Positions 16,172-26,649 of a DNA stretch of 64,000 nt are shown here, piece after piece (the first letter of the stretch is position 1; every line of letters starts with the position of its first letter). This DNA is from DASPWW01 sp963756745 (lineage in GTDB: Bacteria > Actinomycetota > Thermoleophilia > Solirubrobacterales > 70-9): assembly GCA_963756745.1 (NCBI GenBank), contig CAVWOU010000001.1:124001-188000 (forward strand). Direction: 5' to 3'. The notes below the pieces were generated by a model. That model searched no databases, was not told the DNA's origin, and saw only the letters and a program-made list of their open reading frames with translations. Position numbers and translations under genes: made by a program.

Positions 16172-16546
16172 ATGTCAAACACCGACACACATCGATTCGG
16201 GTTCGACCTACCCACACGCAGGCAGCCGATCACCATCCGTGACGCGGTTCCCGCCGATCGCGGCGAGCTGCGGCGACTGGCCGAGCTCGACTCGGCCCGC
16301 CTCCCCGGCGGCCCGATGGTCGTCGGTGAGATCGACGGCGAGGTGCGGGCCGCGTACTCCGTCGCCGAGCGCCGGACGATCGCGAACCCGTTCAGGCGCA
16401 CCGCCGAGCTCGTCGCTCTGGTTGAGCTCCATGCCCGGCAGGCCAACCGCGCTCGCAAGCACCGGCGCCGTCGCTCGGTCGCCCCTCAGCCACCGGGCTT
16501 CGGGATCGGGCTGTTCCCGCCGCGGCAAGGGCGCCGCGCCGCCTAG
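16172..16546 (+). CDS. Small GNAT-like domain protein
   Basis: A 124-residue protein beginning MSNTDTHRFGF with a good AGGAGG eight bases upstream. The central segment ITIRDAVPADRGELRRLAEL, then GPMVVGEIDGEVRAAYSV and ANPFRRTAELVALVELHA, looks like the first half of a GNAT fold. It lacks the acetyl-CoA pyrophosphate loop (Q/RxxGxG/A), so acetyltransferase activity is doubtful. The C-terminus is Arg-rich. Such short proteins recur in Thermoleophilia genomes without known function. It shares its control region with the divergent mocR gene. Confidence 0.65.
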   Translation: MSNTDTHRFGFDLPTRRQPITIRDAVPADRGELRRLAELDSARLPGGPMVVGEIDGEVRAAYSVAERRTIANPFRRTAELVALVELHARQANRARKHRRRRSVAPQPPGFGIGLFPPRQGRRAA

Positions 16547-16550
16547 CGCT

Positions 16551-18098
16551 CTACGCGCCGAGCGCCTGGCGTACGACCGGGTGGCGCGCGGCCGCGGTCT
16601 CGTCGAGGCGCCGCACCGGCGTGGTGTACGGAGCCTGCTTCAGCAGCTCGGGGTCGCGCTCGGCCTCGGCAAGGATCTCCTCGATCGCGTCGGCGAACGC
16701 GTCCAGCGACTCCCGCGTCTCGGTCTCGGTCGGCTCGACCATCATCGACTCCTCGACGAGCAGCGGGAAGTAGATCGTCGGAGGGTGGAACCCGAAGTCG
16801 AGCAACCGCTTGGCGACGTCGAGCGTCGTCACGTTCAGCTCCCGCTTCGCCGGCCGCCCGCTGAGCACGAACTCGTGCATGCAGCGGCGCTCGAAGGCGA
16901 GCGGCAGGTACCTCGCCGCCGGGCCCTCGCGTAGCCGGGCGAGCAGGTAGTTGGCGTTCAGGACGGCGGTCTCGGAGGCCTCGGCGAGCCCGTCGCCGCC
17001 GAGGCTGAGGATGTACGCGTAGGCCCGCACGAACACGCCGAAGTTGCCCTGGAACCCGCGCAGCCGGCCGATCGACTTCGGGCGATCGTGGTCGAGGTCG
17101 TAGCTCGGCGATGTGCCGTTCCCGGAGTCGCGACGGACGATGCGGGGAACGGGGAGGTACGGCTCGATTCGATCCGAGACCGCGATCGGCCCGGAGCCCG
17201 GGCCGCCGCCGCCGTGCGGCTGGGAGAACGACTTGTGGAGGTTGACGTGGACGATGTCGAACCCCATGTCGCCCGGCCTCGAGTGCCCCATGATCGCGTT
17301 CAGGTTGGCGCCGTCGTAGTACAGCGTCCCGCCCGCCTCGTGCACGATCGCGGCGATCTCGGTGATGTTCTCGTCGAACAGCCCCAGCGTGTTCGGGTTC
17401 GTGAGCATCATGCAGGCGATGTCGTCGGTGACCTTGGAGCGCAGGTCGTCGAGGTCGACCCCGCCGCGCTCGTCGGTCGCGACCTTCACCAGCTCGTACC
17501 CCGCCATCGAAACCGATGCGGGGTTCGTGCCGTGCGCGGTGTCGGGGGTCAGCACGACGGTTCGCCGCTCGCCGCGATCGGCGTGGTAGGCGCGCGTGAG
17601 CAGCAAGCCCGCCAGCTCGCCGTGCGCGCCGGCGGACGGCTGGAGAGAGACGTGCGGCAGGCCGCACAGCTCCGCGAGCGCCTCGCCGAGCAGCCACATC
17701 AGCTCGAGTGCGCCCTGGGCGCGCTTGGGGTCCTGGGCCGGGTGGAGGCGGGCGTGGCCGTGAAGCGCCGCGACGCGCTCGTTGAGGCGCGGGTTGTGCT
17801 TCATCGTGCACGAGCCGAGCGGGTAGAGCCCGGTGTCGAGGTCGTAGTTGCGCCGCGAGATGCGGTTGTAGTGGCGGACGATCTCCGGCTCCGAGATCTC
17901 GGGGAGCTCGGCGGGTCGCTCCCGGCGCAGGTGCGCCGGGATCAGCTCGTCGAGCGGTCGTTCCGGGACGTCAACCGGCGGGAGCGTCGCCGCGCGGCGA
18001 CCCGGGCGGGAGCGCTCGAAGATCGTCACCGCCGGCTCGCGCTGCTGCGGCGTGGGGGTGTCTGCGCGACCGGGCACCGAGGGGACCCGGGGGATCAT
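16551..18098 (-). CDS. gcvPB: Glycine dehydrogenase (decarboxylating) subunit 2
   Basis: A 515-residue PLP protein; the internal block NPASVSMAGYELVKVATDER and VNLHKSFSQPHGGGGPGSGP (Schiff-base lysine in LHKSF) identify the beta half of split P-protein. LYPLGSCTMKHNPR and ATTDENITEIA-like helices are also typical. With GcvPA it decarboxylates glycine and loads aminomethyl onto GcvH lipoate. ATG 18098 overlaps the gcvPA stop (ATGA); the in-frame extension to 18317 reads through gcvPA in another frame and is rejected. Last gene of gcvT-gcvH-gcvPA-gcvPB. Confidence 0.95.
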   Translation of the reverse strand: MIPRVPSVPGRADTPTPQQREPAVTIFERSRPGRRAATLPPVDVPERPLDELIPAHLRRERPAELPEISEPEIVRHYNRISRRNYDLDTGLYPLGSCTMKHNPRLNERVAALHGHARLHPAQDPKRAQGALELMWLLGEALAELCGLPHVSLQPSAGAHGELAGLLLTRAYHADRGERRTVVLTPDTAHGTNPASVSMAGYELVKVATDERGGVDLDDLRSKVTDDIACMMLTNPNTLGLFDENITEIAAIVHEAGGTLYYDGANLNAIMGHSRPGDMGFDIVHVNLHKSFSQPHGGGGPGSGPIAVSDRIEPYLPVPRIVRRDSGNGTSPSYDLDHDRPKSIGRLRGFQGNFGVFVRAYAYILSLGGDGLAEASETAVLNANYLLARLREGPAARYLPLAFERRCMHEFVLSGRPAKRELNVTTLDVAKRLLDFGFHPPTIYFPLLVEESMMVEPTETETRESLDAFADAIEEILAEAERDPELLKQAPYTTPVRRLDETAAARHPVVRQALGA

Positions 18099-19516
18099 GC
18101 GCGCGTCGCCTCCTCCACGACTGGCGCCCTGTTTGCGCTCTCGGCAGGTGAGGCGCCATTCGCCGTGCTCTCGGCAACCGCGCGCCTGAGCGCGGCCGCT
18201 AGCCGATCGATGTCCTCCTTCGTGCGCCGTTCGGTGATAGCCACCAGCAACCCATGCTCGTGCTCGGGGTAGTCGCGGCCGAGTGGATACCCGGCGGCGA
18301 TCCCCTCCGCAGCGCATCGATCGAGGACCTCGTGGACTGGTGCGTCGAGGCGGACGGCGAATTCGCGCACGACCGGGGCGCCGTGGATGAGCTCGACCCC
18401 CTCGATCGCGGACAGCCGGTCGCGCGCGTAGGCGGTCCGCTGCGCGAGCAGCTCGCCGAGCTCGATGAGCCCTTGCTTCCCGAGCCAGCTCAGGTAGATG
18501 ATCCCGGCGAGCGCGTTGAGTGCCTGCGAGGTGCAGATGTTGTGCGTCGCCCTCTCCCGCCGGATGTGCTGCTCGCGGGTTTGAAGCGCGAGAACGTAGC
18601 CGCGCCGCCCGTCGACGTCGGTCGTCTCGCCGGCGATCCGGCCCGGCATGCGGCGGATGTGCTCCTCGATCGCGCAGAAGAACCCGAACGAGGGGCCGCC
18701 GAAGTCGAGCCGCCCGCCGAGCGGCTGGCCCTCGCCCAGCGCGATGTCGGCGCCGGACTCGCCCGGCGGTCGCAGCACCCCCAACGTCATCGGGTCGACC
18801 GAGACGACGACGAGCGCCCCCACCTCCTTCGCCCTCGCGGCGAGCGACGCGACGTCCTCGATCGCGCCGAGGAAGTTCGGCGTCTGGAGGAACACCGCCG
18901 CCGTGTCCTCGTCCAGCGCCTCGGCGAGCGCAACGGGATCGGTGACTCCGCCGCTGAGCCCGACCTCGTCGACCGTGGTGCCATACCCCCCTGAGTACGT
19001 CGCAAGCGCCTCACGGCTGTGTGGATGCAGCCCGCGCGAGGCCACGAACCGTCGCCGTCCAGTGACCCCAAGCGCCAGGTAGCCGGCCGCGGCGACCGAC
19101 GAGGGCCCCTCGTAGAGCGACGCGTTCGAGACCGGCAGGCCGGTGAGCTCGGACATGGCGGTCTGGAACTCGAACATCGCCTGGAGGTGGCCCTGCGAGA
19201 CCTCCGGCTGGTACGGCGTGTACGGCGTGAGGAACTCGGAGCGCTGCGTGATCGCGTCGACCAACGCGGGGACGTAGTGGTCGTACATCCCGGCGCCGAT
19301 GAAGCACAGCTCGTTCTCGGCGTGCGCGTTTCGCGACGCCAGCCGTGCGAGCACGTCGTAGACCTCGGTCTCCGCCATCCCGGGCGCGAGCCCGACCTCG
19401 CCGTCGAGCCGCACCTCGGCGGGGAGCTCCGCGAAGAGCTCGTCGATCGTCGACGCGCCGATCCGCGCCAGCATCTCGCGGCGGTCGGCGTCCGTGGCTG
19501 AGGTGTACCTAGTCAT
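18095..19516 (-). CDS. gcvPA: Glycine dehydrogenase (decarboxylating) subunit 1
   Basis: A 473-residue protein: FIGAGMYDHYVPALVDAI, FLTPYTPYQPEVSQGHLQAM, FEFQTAMSELTGLPVSNASL and FGGPSFGFFC are the classic alpha-half P-protein motifs, as is ICTSQALNALAG. It forms the glycine decarboxylase with GcvPB. The start overlaps the gcvH stop by 8 nt. The last 25 residues are Ala/Ser-rich and probably disordered. Confidence 0.95.
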   Translation of the reverse strand: MTRYTSATDADRREMLARIGASTIDELFAELPAEVRLDGEVGLAPGMAETEVYDVLARLASRNAHAENELCFIGAGMYDHYVPALVDAITQRSEFLTPYTPYQPEVSQGHLQAMFEFQTAMSELTGLPVSNASLYEGPSSVAAAGYLALGVTGRRRFVASRGLHPHSREALATYSGGYGTTVDEVGLSGGVTDPVALAEALDEDTAAVFLQTPNFLGAIEDVASLAARAKEVGALVVVSVDPMTLGVLRPPGESGADIALGEGQPLGGRLDFGGPSFGFFCAIEEHIRRMPGRIAGETTDVDGRRGYVLALQTREQHIRRERATHNICTSQALNALAGIIYLSWLGKQGLIELGELLAQRTAYARDRLSAIEGVELIHGAPVVREFAVRLDAPVHEVLDRCAAEGIAAGYPLGRDYPEHEHGLLVAITERRTKEDIDRLAAALRRAVAESTANGASPAESANRAPVVEEATRA

Positions 19517-19904
19517 TCTCCTCGAGCAGCTTGCGATAGGCAGCGGCGTCCATCAAATCGTTGACCTCGGACGGGTCCGACAGCTTCACCTTCGCGAGCC
19601 ACCCCTTACCGTAGGGATCCTCGTTGATCGTCTCGGGGCTGTCGTCCACGGCCTGGTTGATCTCGGTGACCTCGCCCGACAGCGGCGCGTACACCTCGGA
19701 GACCGCCTTCACCGACTCGACCTCGGCGTAGGGCTGGTCCTTCGTCACGTCGGTCCCAACGTCCGGGGGGTCGAAGAACACCACCTCGCCGAGGGCGTCC
19801 TGTGCGTACCAGGTGATCCCGAGGGTCGCTTCGTCGCCCTCTACGCGAGCCCAGTCGTGCTCGGGGTGGTACAGAAGGTCGTCGGGGTAGCTCTCGTCGG
19901 CCAA
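19509..19904 (-). CDS. gcvH: Glycine cleavage system H protein
   Basis: A lipoyl carrier of about 131 residues: HPEHDWARVEGDEATLGITW, then FFDPPDVG, and AEVESVKAVSEVYAP with the lipoylated lysine. It shuttles the aminomethyl group between the P and T proteins. No ATG fits. TTG 19904 is chosen because AAAGGAG lies six bases before it; an in-frame TTG at 19919 lies inside that ribosome site. Downstream of gcvT by 28 nt. Confidence 0.95.
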   Translation of the reverse strand: MADESYPDDLLYHPEHDWARVEGDEATLGITWYAQDALGEVVFFDPPDVGTDVTKDQPYAEVESVKAVSEVYAPLSGEVTEINQAVDDSPETINEDPYGKGWLAKVKLSDPSEVNDLMDAAAYRKLLEEND

Positions 19905-19932
19905 GGTGTCTCCTTTCAAGCGATCCGGGGGC

Positions 19933-21021
19933 TCAGCCCCGATCCTGCTTGTACAGGGGCTTCTCCTCGACGCGCGCCGGTCGGCGCGTGCCGCGGACGT
20001 CGATCTCCAGCTCCGTGCCGGGCTCGGCGAGCTCGGCCGCTACGTAAGCCATCCCGATTCCGACCCCGAGCGAGGGCGAGTGCGTGCCGCTGGTCACCTC
20101 GCCGACGCGATCCCCATCCCGCATCACGGGGTTGCCGGGGCGCGGGACGCCGCGCACCGTGAGCTCGAACGGCGCCAGCTTCTCGCGCGGGCCGGCGGCG
20201 CGCTCCTTCGCGACGGCGTCGGCGCCGACGAACCGGGTGTCCTCCTTGCAGCACCATCCGAGCCCCGCGGCGATCGGCGTGCGCTCGAGACCGAGATCGT
20301 TGCCGTACAGGGGTAAGCACGCCTCGAGCCGCAGGGTGTCGCGCGCGCCGAGTCCCGCCGGCACGGCACCTGCCGCGATCACCGCGTCCCACACGGCCCG
20401 CGCGTCGTCCGGCTCGAGCAGCAGCTCGACGCCGTCCTCGCCCGTGTACCCGGTGCCGCAGACGAGCGCATCGACCCCCGCGACGCGCGCGGTTGCGGTG
20501 CGCATCCGCGGGGGAAGCTCTCGATCCGCGAGGTCCGCAAGAAGACCGCGGGCAGCGGGGCCCTGGACGGCGAGCATCGCGTAGGCGCCCCCGACGTCGC
20601 GAGCTTCGGCGTCTACGCCACCCGCGTGATCCGCGAACCACTCGAAGTCGCGGTCGCGATTGGCGGCGTTGGTGACGGTCAGGTAGCGGTCCCGCTCGAC
20701 GCGATAGGTGATCACGTCGTCGAGCACGCCGCCGTCCTCGCGGCACAAGCAGGAGTACTGCGCTCCGCCGACGTCGAGCGCCGCGACGTCGTTCGTGAGC
20801 AGGGGCTGGAGCAGCTCGGCGGCCTGCGGGCCCGCGGTCTCGATCTCGCCCATGTGGGAGACGTCGAAGACGCCGGCGGACTCGCGCACGGCGAGGTGCT
20901 CCGGGCGCACGCCCTCGTAGGAGACCGGCATCTCGAAGCCCGCATACGGGACGAGGCGAGCGCCGGCGGCGACGTGTGCGTCGTGGAGCGGTGTGCGCCT
21001 CAGAGCGGCGGCGGTGCTCAC
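19933..21021 (-). CDS. gcvT: Aminomethyltransferase (glycine cleavage T protein)
   Basis: A 362-residue protein with RTPLHDAHVAAGARLVPYAG, VSHMGEIETAGPQA, GTGYTGEDGVELL, GARDTLRLEACLPLYGNDL and the C-terminal barrel (VMRDGDRVGEVTSGTHSPSL). It releases ammonia and moves the methylene group to tetrahydrofolate. The start is GTG 21021. It is the first gcv gene, 53 nt downstream of ftsZ on the same strand, with no obvious terminator in that gap. Confidence 0.95.
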   Translation of the reverse strand: MSTAAALRRTPLHDAHVAAGARLVPYAGFEMPVSYEGVRPEHLAVRESAGVFDVSHMGEIETAGPQAAELLQPLLTNDVAALDVGGAQYSCLCREDGGVLDDVITYRVERDRYLTVTNAANRDRDFEWFADHAGGVDAEARDVGGAYAMLAVQGPAARGLLADLADRELPPRMRTATARVAGVDALVCGTGYTGEDGVELLLEPDDARAVWDAVIAAGAVPAGLGARDTLRLEACLPLYGNDLGLERTPIAAGLGWCCKEDTRFVGADAVAKERAAGPREKLAPFELTVRGVPRPGNPVMRDGDRVGEVTSGTHSPSLGVGIGMAYVAAELAEPGTELEIDVRGTRRPARVEEKPLYKQDRG

Positions 21022-21074
21022 CCGCCCCAGGCTAACGACTCATCGACCCGGCTCGATTGCTCCGCGGCGGCGAT

Positions 21075-22157
21075 CTATCTGCGGCGCAGGAAGGACGGGA
21101 CGTCGATCTCGTCCTCGGAGACCTCGAGGTCGCGGCGCTCGCTGTCCCCGATCGAGAGCTCCGCGCGGCGGCGACCGCGCCGCCTCACCTCGGCGGGTCG
21201 ACGGGCGAGGAGCTCGAAGCCCTCGAACCCGGTCGCTATCACGGACACCCGAACCTCCTCGTGGATCGCGGGATCGATCACGGCACCGAAGATGATGTTC
21301 GCTCCCGGGTCGGCCTGCTGGACGACAAGATCGGCCGCCTCGTGGACCTCGAACAGGCCAAGGTCCTCGCCGCCCGTCACGTTGATCAGCATCCCGGTCG
21401 CGCCCTCGATCTGCGACTCGAGCAGCGGCGAGGTGATCGCGATGCGCGCGGCCTCGCTGGCGCGGTTCTCCCCCGTCGATTCGCCGATTCCCATCAGCGC
21501 GGACCCGGCGTCGCGCATGATCATCTCGACGTCCGCGAAGTCGAGGTTGATCAGGCCCGGCACCGTGATCAGGTCGGTGATCCCCTGGACTCCCTGGCGC
21601 AGGATGTCGTCGGCCTTTCGGAATGCCTCGAGCACGCTCTCGCGCCGCTCGACGACCTGGAGCAGCTTCTCGTTGGGGACCACGAGCAGCGTGTCGACCT
21701 CGGCGCGCAGCTTCTCGATCCCGTCCTCGGCCTGCTGCATGCGCCGGCGGCCCTCGAACTCGAACGGCTTCGTAACCACGCCGACGGTCAGCGCGCCGAC
21801 CTCCTCCTTCGCGATCTCAGCGATGATCGGCGCGGCGCCCGTTCCCGTGCCGCCGCCCTCGCCGGCGGTGACGAAGACCATGTCGGCGCCCTTCAGAGCC
21901 TCCTTGATGTCGTCGCGCGACTCCGCGGCGGCGCCGGCCCCGATCTCGGGGTTACCGCCTGCTCCGAGGCCCTTGGTGAGCTCATGGCCGACGCCGAGCT
22001 TGATGTCGGCGTCGATCGCGAGCAGCGCCTGCGCGTCCGTGTTGACCGCGGCGAACTCGATGCCTTTCAGCCCAGCGTCGACCATGCGGCTGATGACGTT
22101 GTTGCCGCCGCCGCCGACACCCACGACCTTGATCACTGCGAGGTACGACGATTCCAT
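21075..22157 (-). CDS. ftsZ: Cell division protein FtsZ
   Basis: A 360-residue tubulin homologue. GTP-binding motifs are IKVVGVGGGGNNVISRM, FVTAGEGGGTGTGAAP (tubulin signature) and the T7 loop NLDFADVEMIM. It polymerises into the division ring. The C-terminus has a short linker and the conserved peptide DIDVPSFLRRR. It has its own promoter, although it lies at the end of the dcw cluster. ftsA is absent from the window. Confidence 0.97.
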   Translation of the reverse strand: MESSYLAVIKVVGVGGGGNNVISRMVDAGLKGIEFAAVNTDAQALLAIDADIKLGVGHELTKGLGAGGNPEIGAGAAAESRDDIKEALKGADMVFVTAGEGGGTGTGAAPIIAEIAKEEVGALTVGVVTKPFEFEGRRRMQQAEDGIEKLRAEVDTLLVVPNEKLLQVVERRESVLEAFRKADDILRQGVQGITDLITVPGLINLDFADVEMIMRDAGSALMGIGESTGENRASEAARIAITSPLLESQIEGATGMLINVTGGEDLGLFEVHEAADLVVQQADPGANIIFGAVIDPAIHEEVRVSVIATGFEGFELLARRPAEVRRRGRRRAELSIGDSERRDLEVSEDEIDVPSFLRRR

Positions 22158-22243
22158 CTGACTCTCACGCTCCGGCTTCCGTGTCTTGAGCCCTGAAGTC
22201 GAAGTCCAGGGTTCCCATCAACGATTCGCCTGCAAGCAACTCG

Positions 22244-22272
22244 AAACTAGGGGAAAAGGCCCCACCTGTCAA
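22244..22272 (-). promoter_or_regulatory. Sigma-70-type promoter of ftsZ
   Basis: In gene sense a perfect -35 TTGACA (22272-22267), a 17-bp spacer, and TAGTTT as -10 (22249-22244). This gives a leader of about 80 nt before ATG 22157. It is among the best consensus promoters in the window. Confidence 0.7.
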
Positions 22273-22458
22273 CGCCCAGATGAGGATAGTGCAAGCACGA
22301 TTTCTCAAGTATGCCTTGAGAGTTCACCCAGGCTCAGGGTGCACCTCAGGGTTCGATTCATGCGTGCGTGAGGCTGATTTTGCGGCGATTTTCGGTCCTC
22401 TCGAATGGCTCCGGGAGGGGCTCCGGGCGATGACAGACCGCTTGCAGGGCGCGTTTTT
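22273..22458. other. ftsQ-ftsZ intergenic region with small dyad
   Basis: No gene is visible. The dyad CTCAAG-N5-CTTGAG at 22304-22320 lies 32 nt upstream of the ftsZ -35 and could be an operator. Next to it, GGCTCAGGGTGCACCTCAGG contains two copies of a CTCAGG word spaced eleven bases apart. There is no U-tract terminator after ftsQ. Confidence 0.4.
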
Positions 22459-23267
22459 CTACGCGGCGCCCGGCGCGAGAGTGGCGCCGCCGACCGCGGG
22501 GCGCTCCGGCGCGCGGACGTCGATGTAGGTCAGTCCGGCGAGCTTCGAGTCGGCGAGCACCCTCGACGCGGCTGCCCACTTCGCGTCGGCGTCGGTGGCG
22601 TTGCCGAATCGCAGCGCGATCCCGTCCGTGAGCTCCACCACGATGCCGTCGGCGTCCTCGATCGAGCGATCGATCAGCGGGCGCAGCGGTCCCGGCGCCG
22701 CGCCGAGCACGCGCGCCTGCTCCAGCGCGTCGCCCTCGACTCGCTTCGCCGCCGAAGCCGCCTCGGCATCGAGGGTGGGAAGCTCCAGCCCGGCGGTGGA
22801 GAGCCCCTCGAGGATGGTGCCGTCACCCGCCACCGGCAGGTCGCTCCCCTCGACGGCAACCAGCGCGACCGGCTCGCGCTCGCTCACCTCGATCGTGAGC
22901 CCGCTCGGCAAGCTCGCATCGGCGCTCACGGATCGAACGGTCGGGTACGAGGCGACGGCTGCCATCAGCTCGTCCTCGCGCACGTGCAACGTGGTCATCC
23001 CGCGCGCGGCGCGCTCGAGAGCGGCCTGGATCTCCTCGCGATCGGACGAACCCACGCCCACGACCTCGACGTCGCGCACGGCGACCACCGAGGAATCGCG
23101 GAACCACACCATGTAGGCGGCCGCGAGGATCGCGAGGAGCCCCGCAACGGCCACGAGGCGACGAATCCAGACTCTGATCCGCGAGCGCGCGCGCTTGCGG
23201 CCGGCGCGCCGCGAGCGCGGAGCTCGCCGCGGAAGCCGTCCCGCATGGGCAGCGGTTCGCGTCGACA

Positions 23268-23268
<1 letters not shown>
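22459..23268 (-). CDS. ftsQ: Cell division protein FtsQ
   Basis: A 269-residue single-pass membrane protein. A very basic N-terminal cytoplasmic part (residues 1-35) is followed by one helix (LVAVAGLLAILAAAYMVWF), a POTRA domain (VVAVRDVEVVGVGSSDREEI) and the FtsQ C-terminal domain (VSEREPVALVAVEG). It links early and late divisome proteins. ATG 23268 overlaps the murC-murB stop (TGATG); the upstream in-frame extension reads inside murB and is rejected. Confidence 0.88.
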
Positions 23269-25547
<2,279 letters not shown>

Positions 25548-25566
25548 ATCATCACCTCAGTTCGCC

Positions 25567-26649
25567 TCATCGGATCGCCGCGAGGATCTCGGCCGCGATT
25601 CGCTCGGCGGCGTCGGGGCGGGCGATCGATCTCGCGGCGGACGCCATCCGCGCGAGCTCCTCGGGGGCGGCGAGCAGCGCACTCGCCGTCTCGCGGAGCC
25701 TCGCCGGCGTGAGATCGGCGTCGGCGATCACCTCGGCGGCACCTGCTTCCGCCATCCACGCGGCGTTGGCGAGCTGGTGGGCGGCGACCGCGTGCGGGTA
25801 GGGGACCAGGATCGAAGGCCGGCCCGCCGCAGCGAGCTCGAACACCGACCCGCCCGAGCGCGCGACGACGAGGTCGCACGCCGCCAGTGCGTCGCCGAGG
25901 TTCGGCTCGTACTCGGTCAGCGTGTAGTGGTCCGGCGCCGCCTCTTCGACGCGGGCCACCGAAGCGGCGTAGTCGCGGCTCCCGGTGATGTGAAGGACGT
26001 GAAACTCACGGCCGTCGGAGTCGCCGCTCACGAACGCGTCGAGCGCCGCCTCGTTGATCGAGCGCGCGCCGAGGCTTCCGCCGAACACCAGCAGGCACCG
26101 GTCCGCGGCCGCGATCCCGAACCGGCGTCGCGCGGCATCCCGATCGGCCCGCAGCACGGGCTCCGGGACCGGGCGACCCGTGACCAGATAGCGCTCGCCG
26201 TCGTGCCCCGGGATCGGGAACGCGAGGCACACGCGGCGCGCGCCCCTGGCGAGAATCCGGTTGGCGAGCCCGAGCCGGCGGTCGGCCTCGGTGAGGACCA
26301 GTGGGAGACGGGAGCCGAGCGCGGCGAGCCCCGCCGGGCCGGCCACGTAGCCTCCGCCGCCCATCACGGCGTCCGCACCCCGGCGCCGCAGCGCGCGGCG
26401 CGCGGCCGGAACCGCCGCCGCCGCGAGTCCCAGCGCCCCGATCGCCTTGACCGGGTTGCGGCGCTCGAGCCCGCGCACGGACAGGAAGTCGATCTCGTAG
26501 CCGGCCCGGGGGACCAGGGTCGCCTCGAGGCGATCCCTCGTGCCGAGGAATGAGACGCGGGTGCCGCTAGCGCGCAACGCGTCCGCGACGGCGAGCGCCG
26601 GGACGACGTGCCCGGCGGTCCCCCCCGCGGCTATGACGACGGTTGCCAC
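25567..26649 (-). CDS. murG: UDP-GlcNAc:lipid I N-acetylglucosaminyltransferase MurG
   Basis: A GT-B glycosyltransferase of about 360 residues: VVIAAGGTAGHVVPALAVAD (glycine-rich acceptor loop), ADAVMGGGGYVAGPAGLAA, LLVFGGSLGARSINEA, CDLVVARSGGSVFELAAAG and PSILVPYPHAVAAHQLANA. It converts lipid I to lipid II at the inner face of the membrane. GTG 26649 is chosen by fit to the family; codons further upstream in frame do not look like protein. It overlaps the end of ftsW. Confidence 0.93.
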   Translation of the reverse strand: MATVVIAAGGTAGHVVPALAVADALRASGTRVSFLGTRDRLEATLVPRAGYEIDFLSVRGLERRNPVKAIGALGLAAAAVPAARRALRRRGADAVMGGGGYVAGPAGLAALGSRLPLVLTEADRRLGLANRILARGARRVCLAFPIPGHDGERYLVTGRPVPEPVLRADRDAARRRFGIAAADRCLLVFGGSLGARSINEAALDAFVSGDSDGREFHVLHITGSRDYAASVARVEEAAPDHYTLTEYEPNLGDALAACDLVVARSGGSVFELAAAGRPSILVPYPHAVAAHQLANAAWMAEAGAAEVIADADLTPARLRETASALLAAPEELARMASAARSIARPDAAERIAAEILAAIR

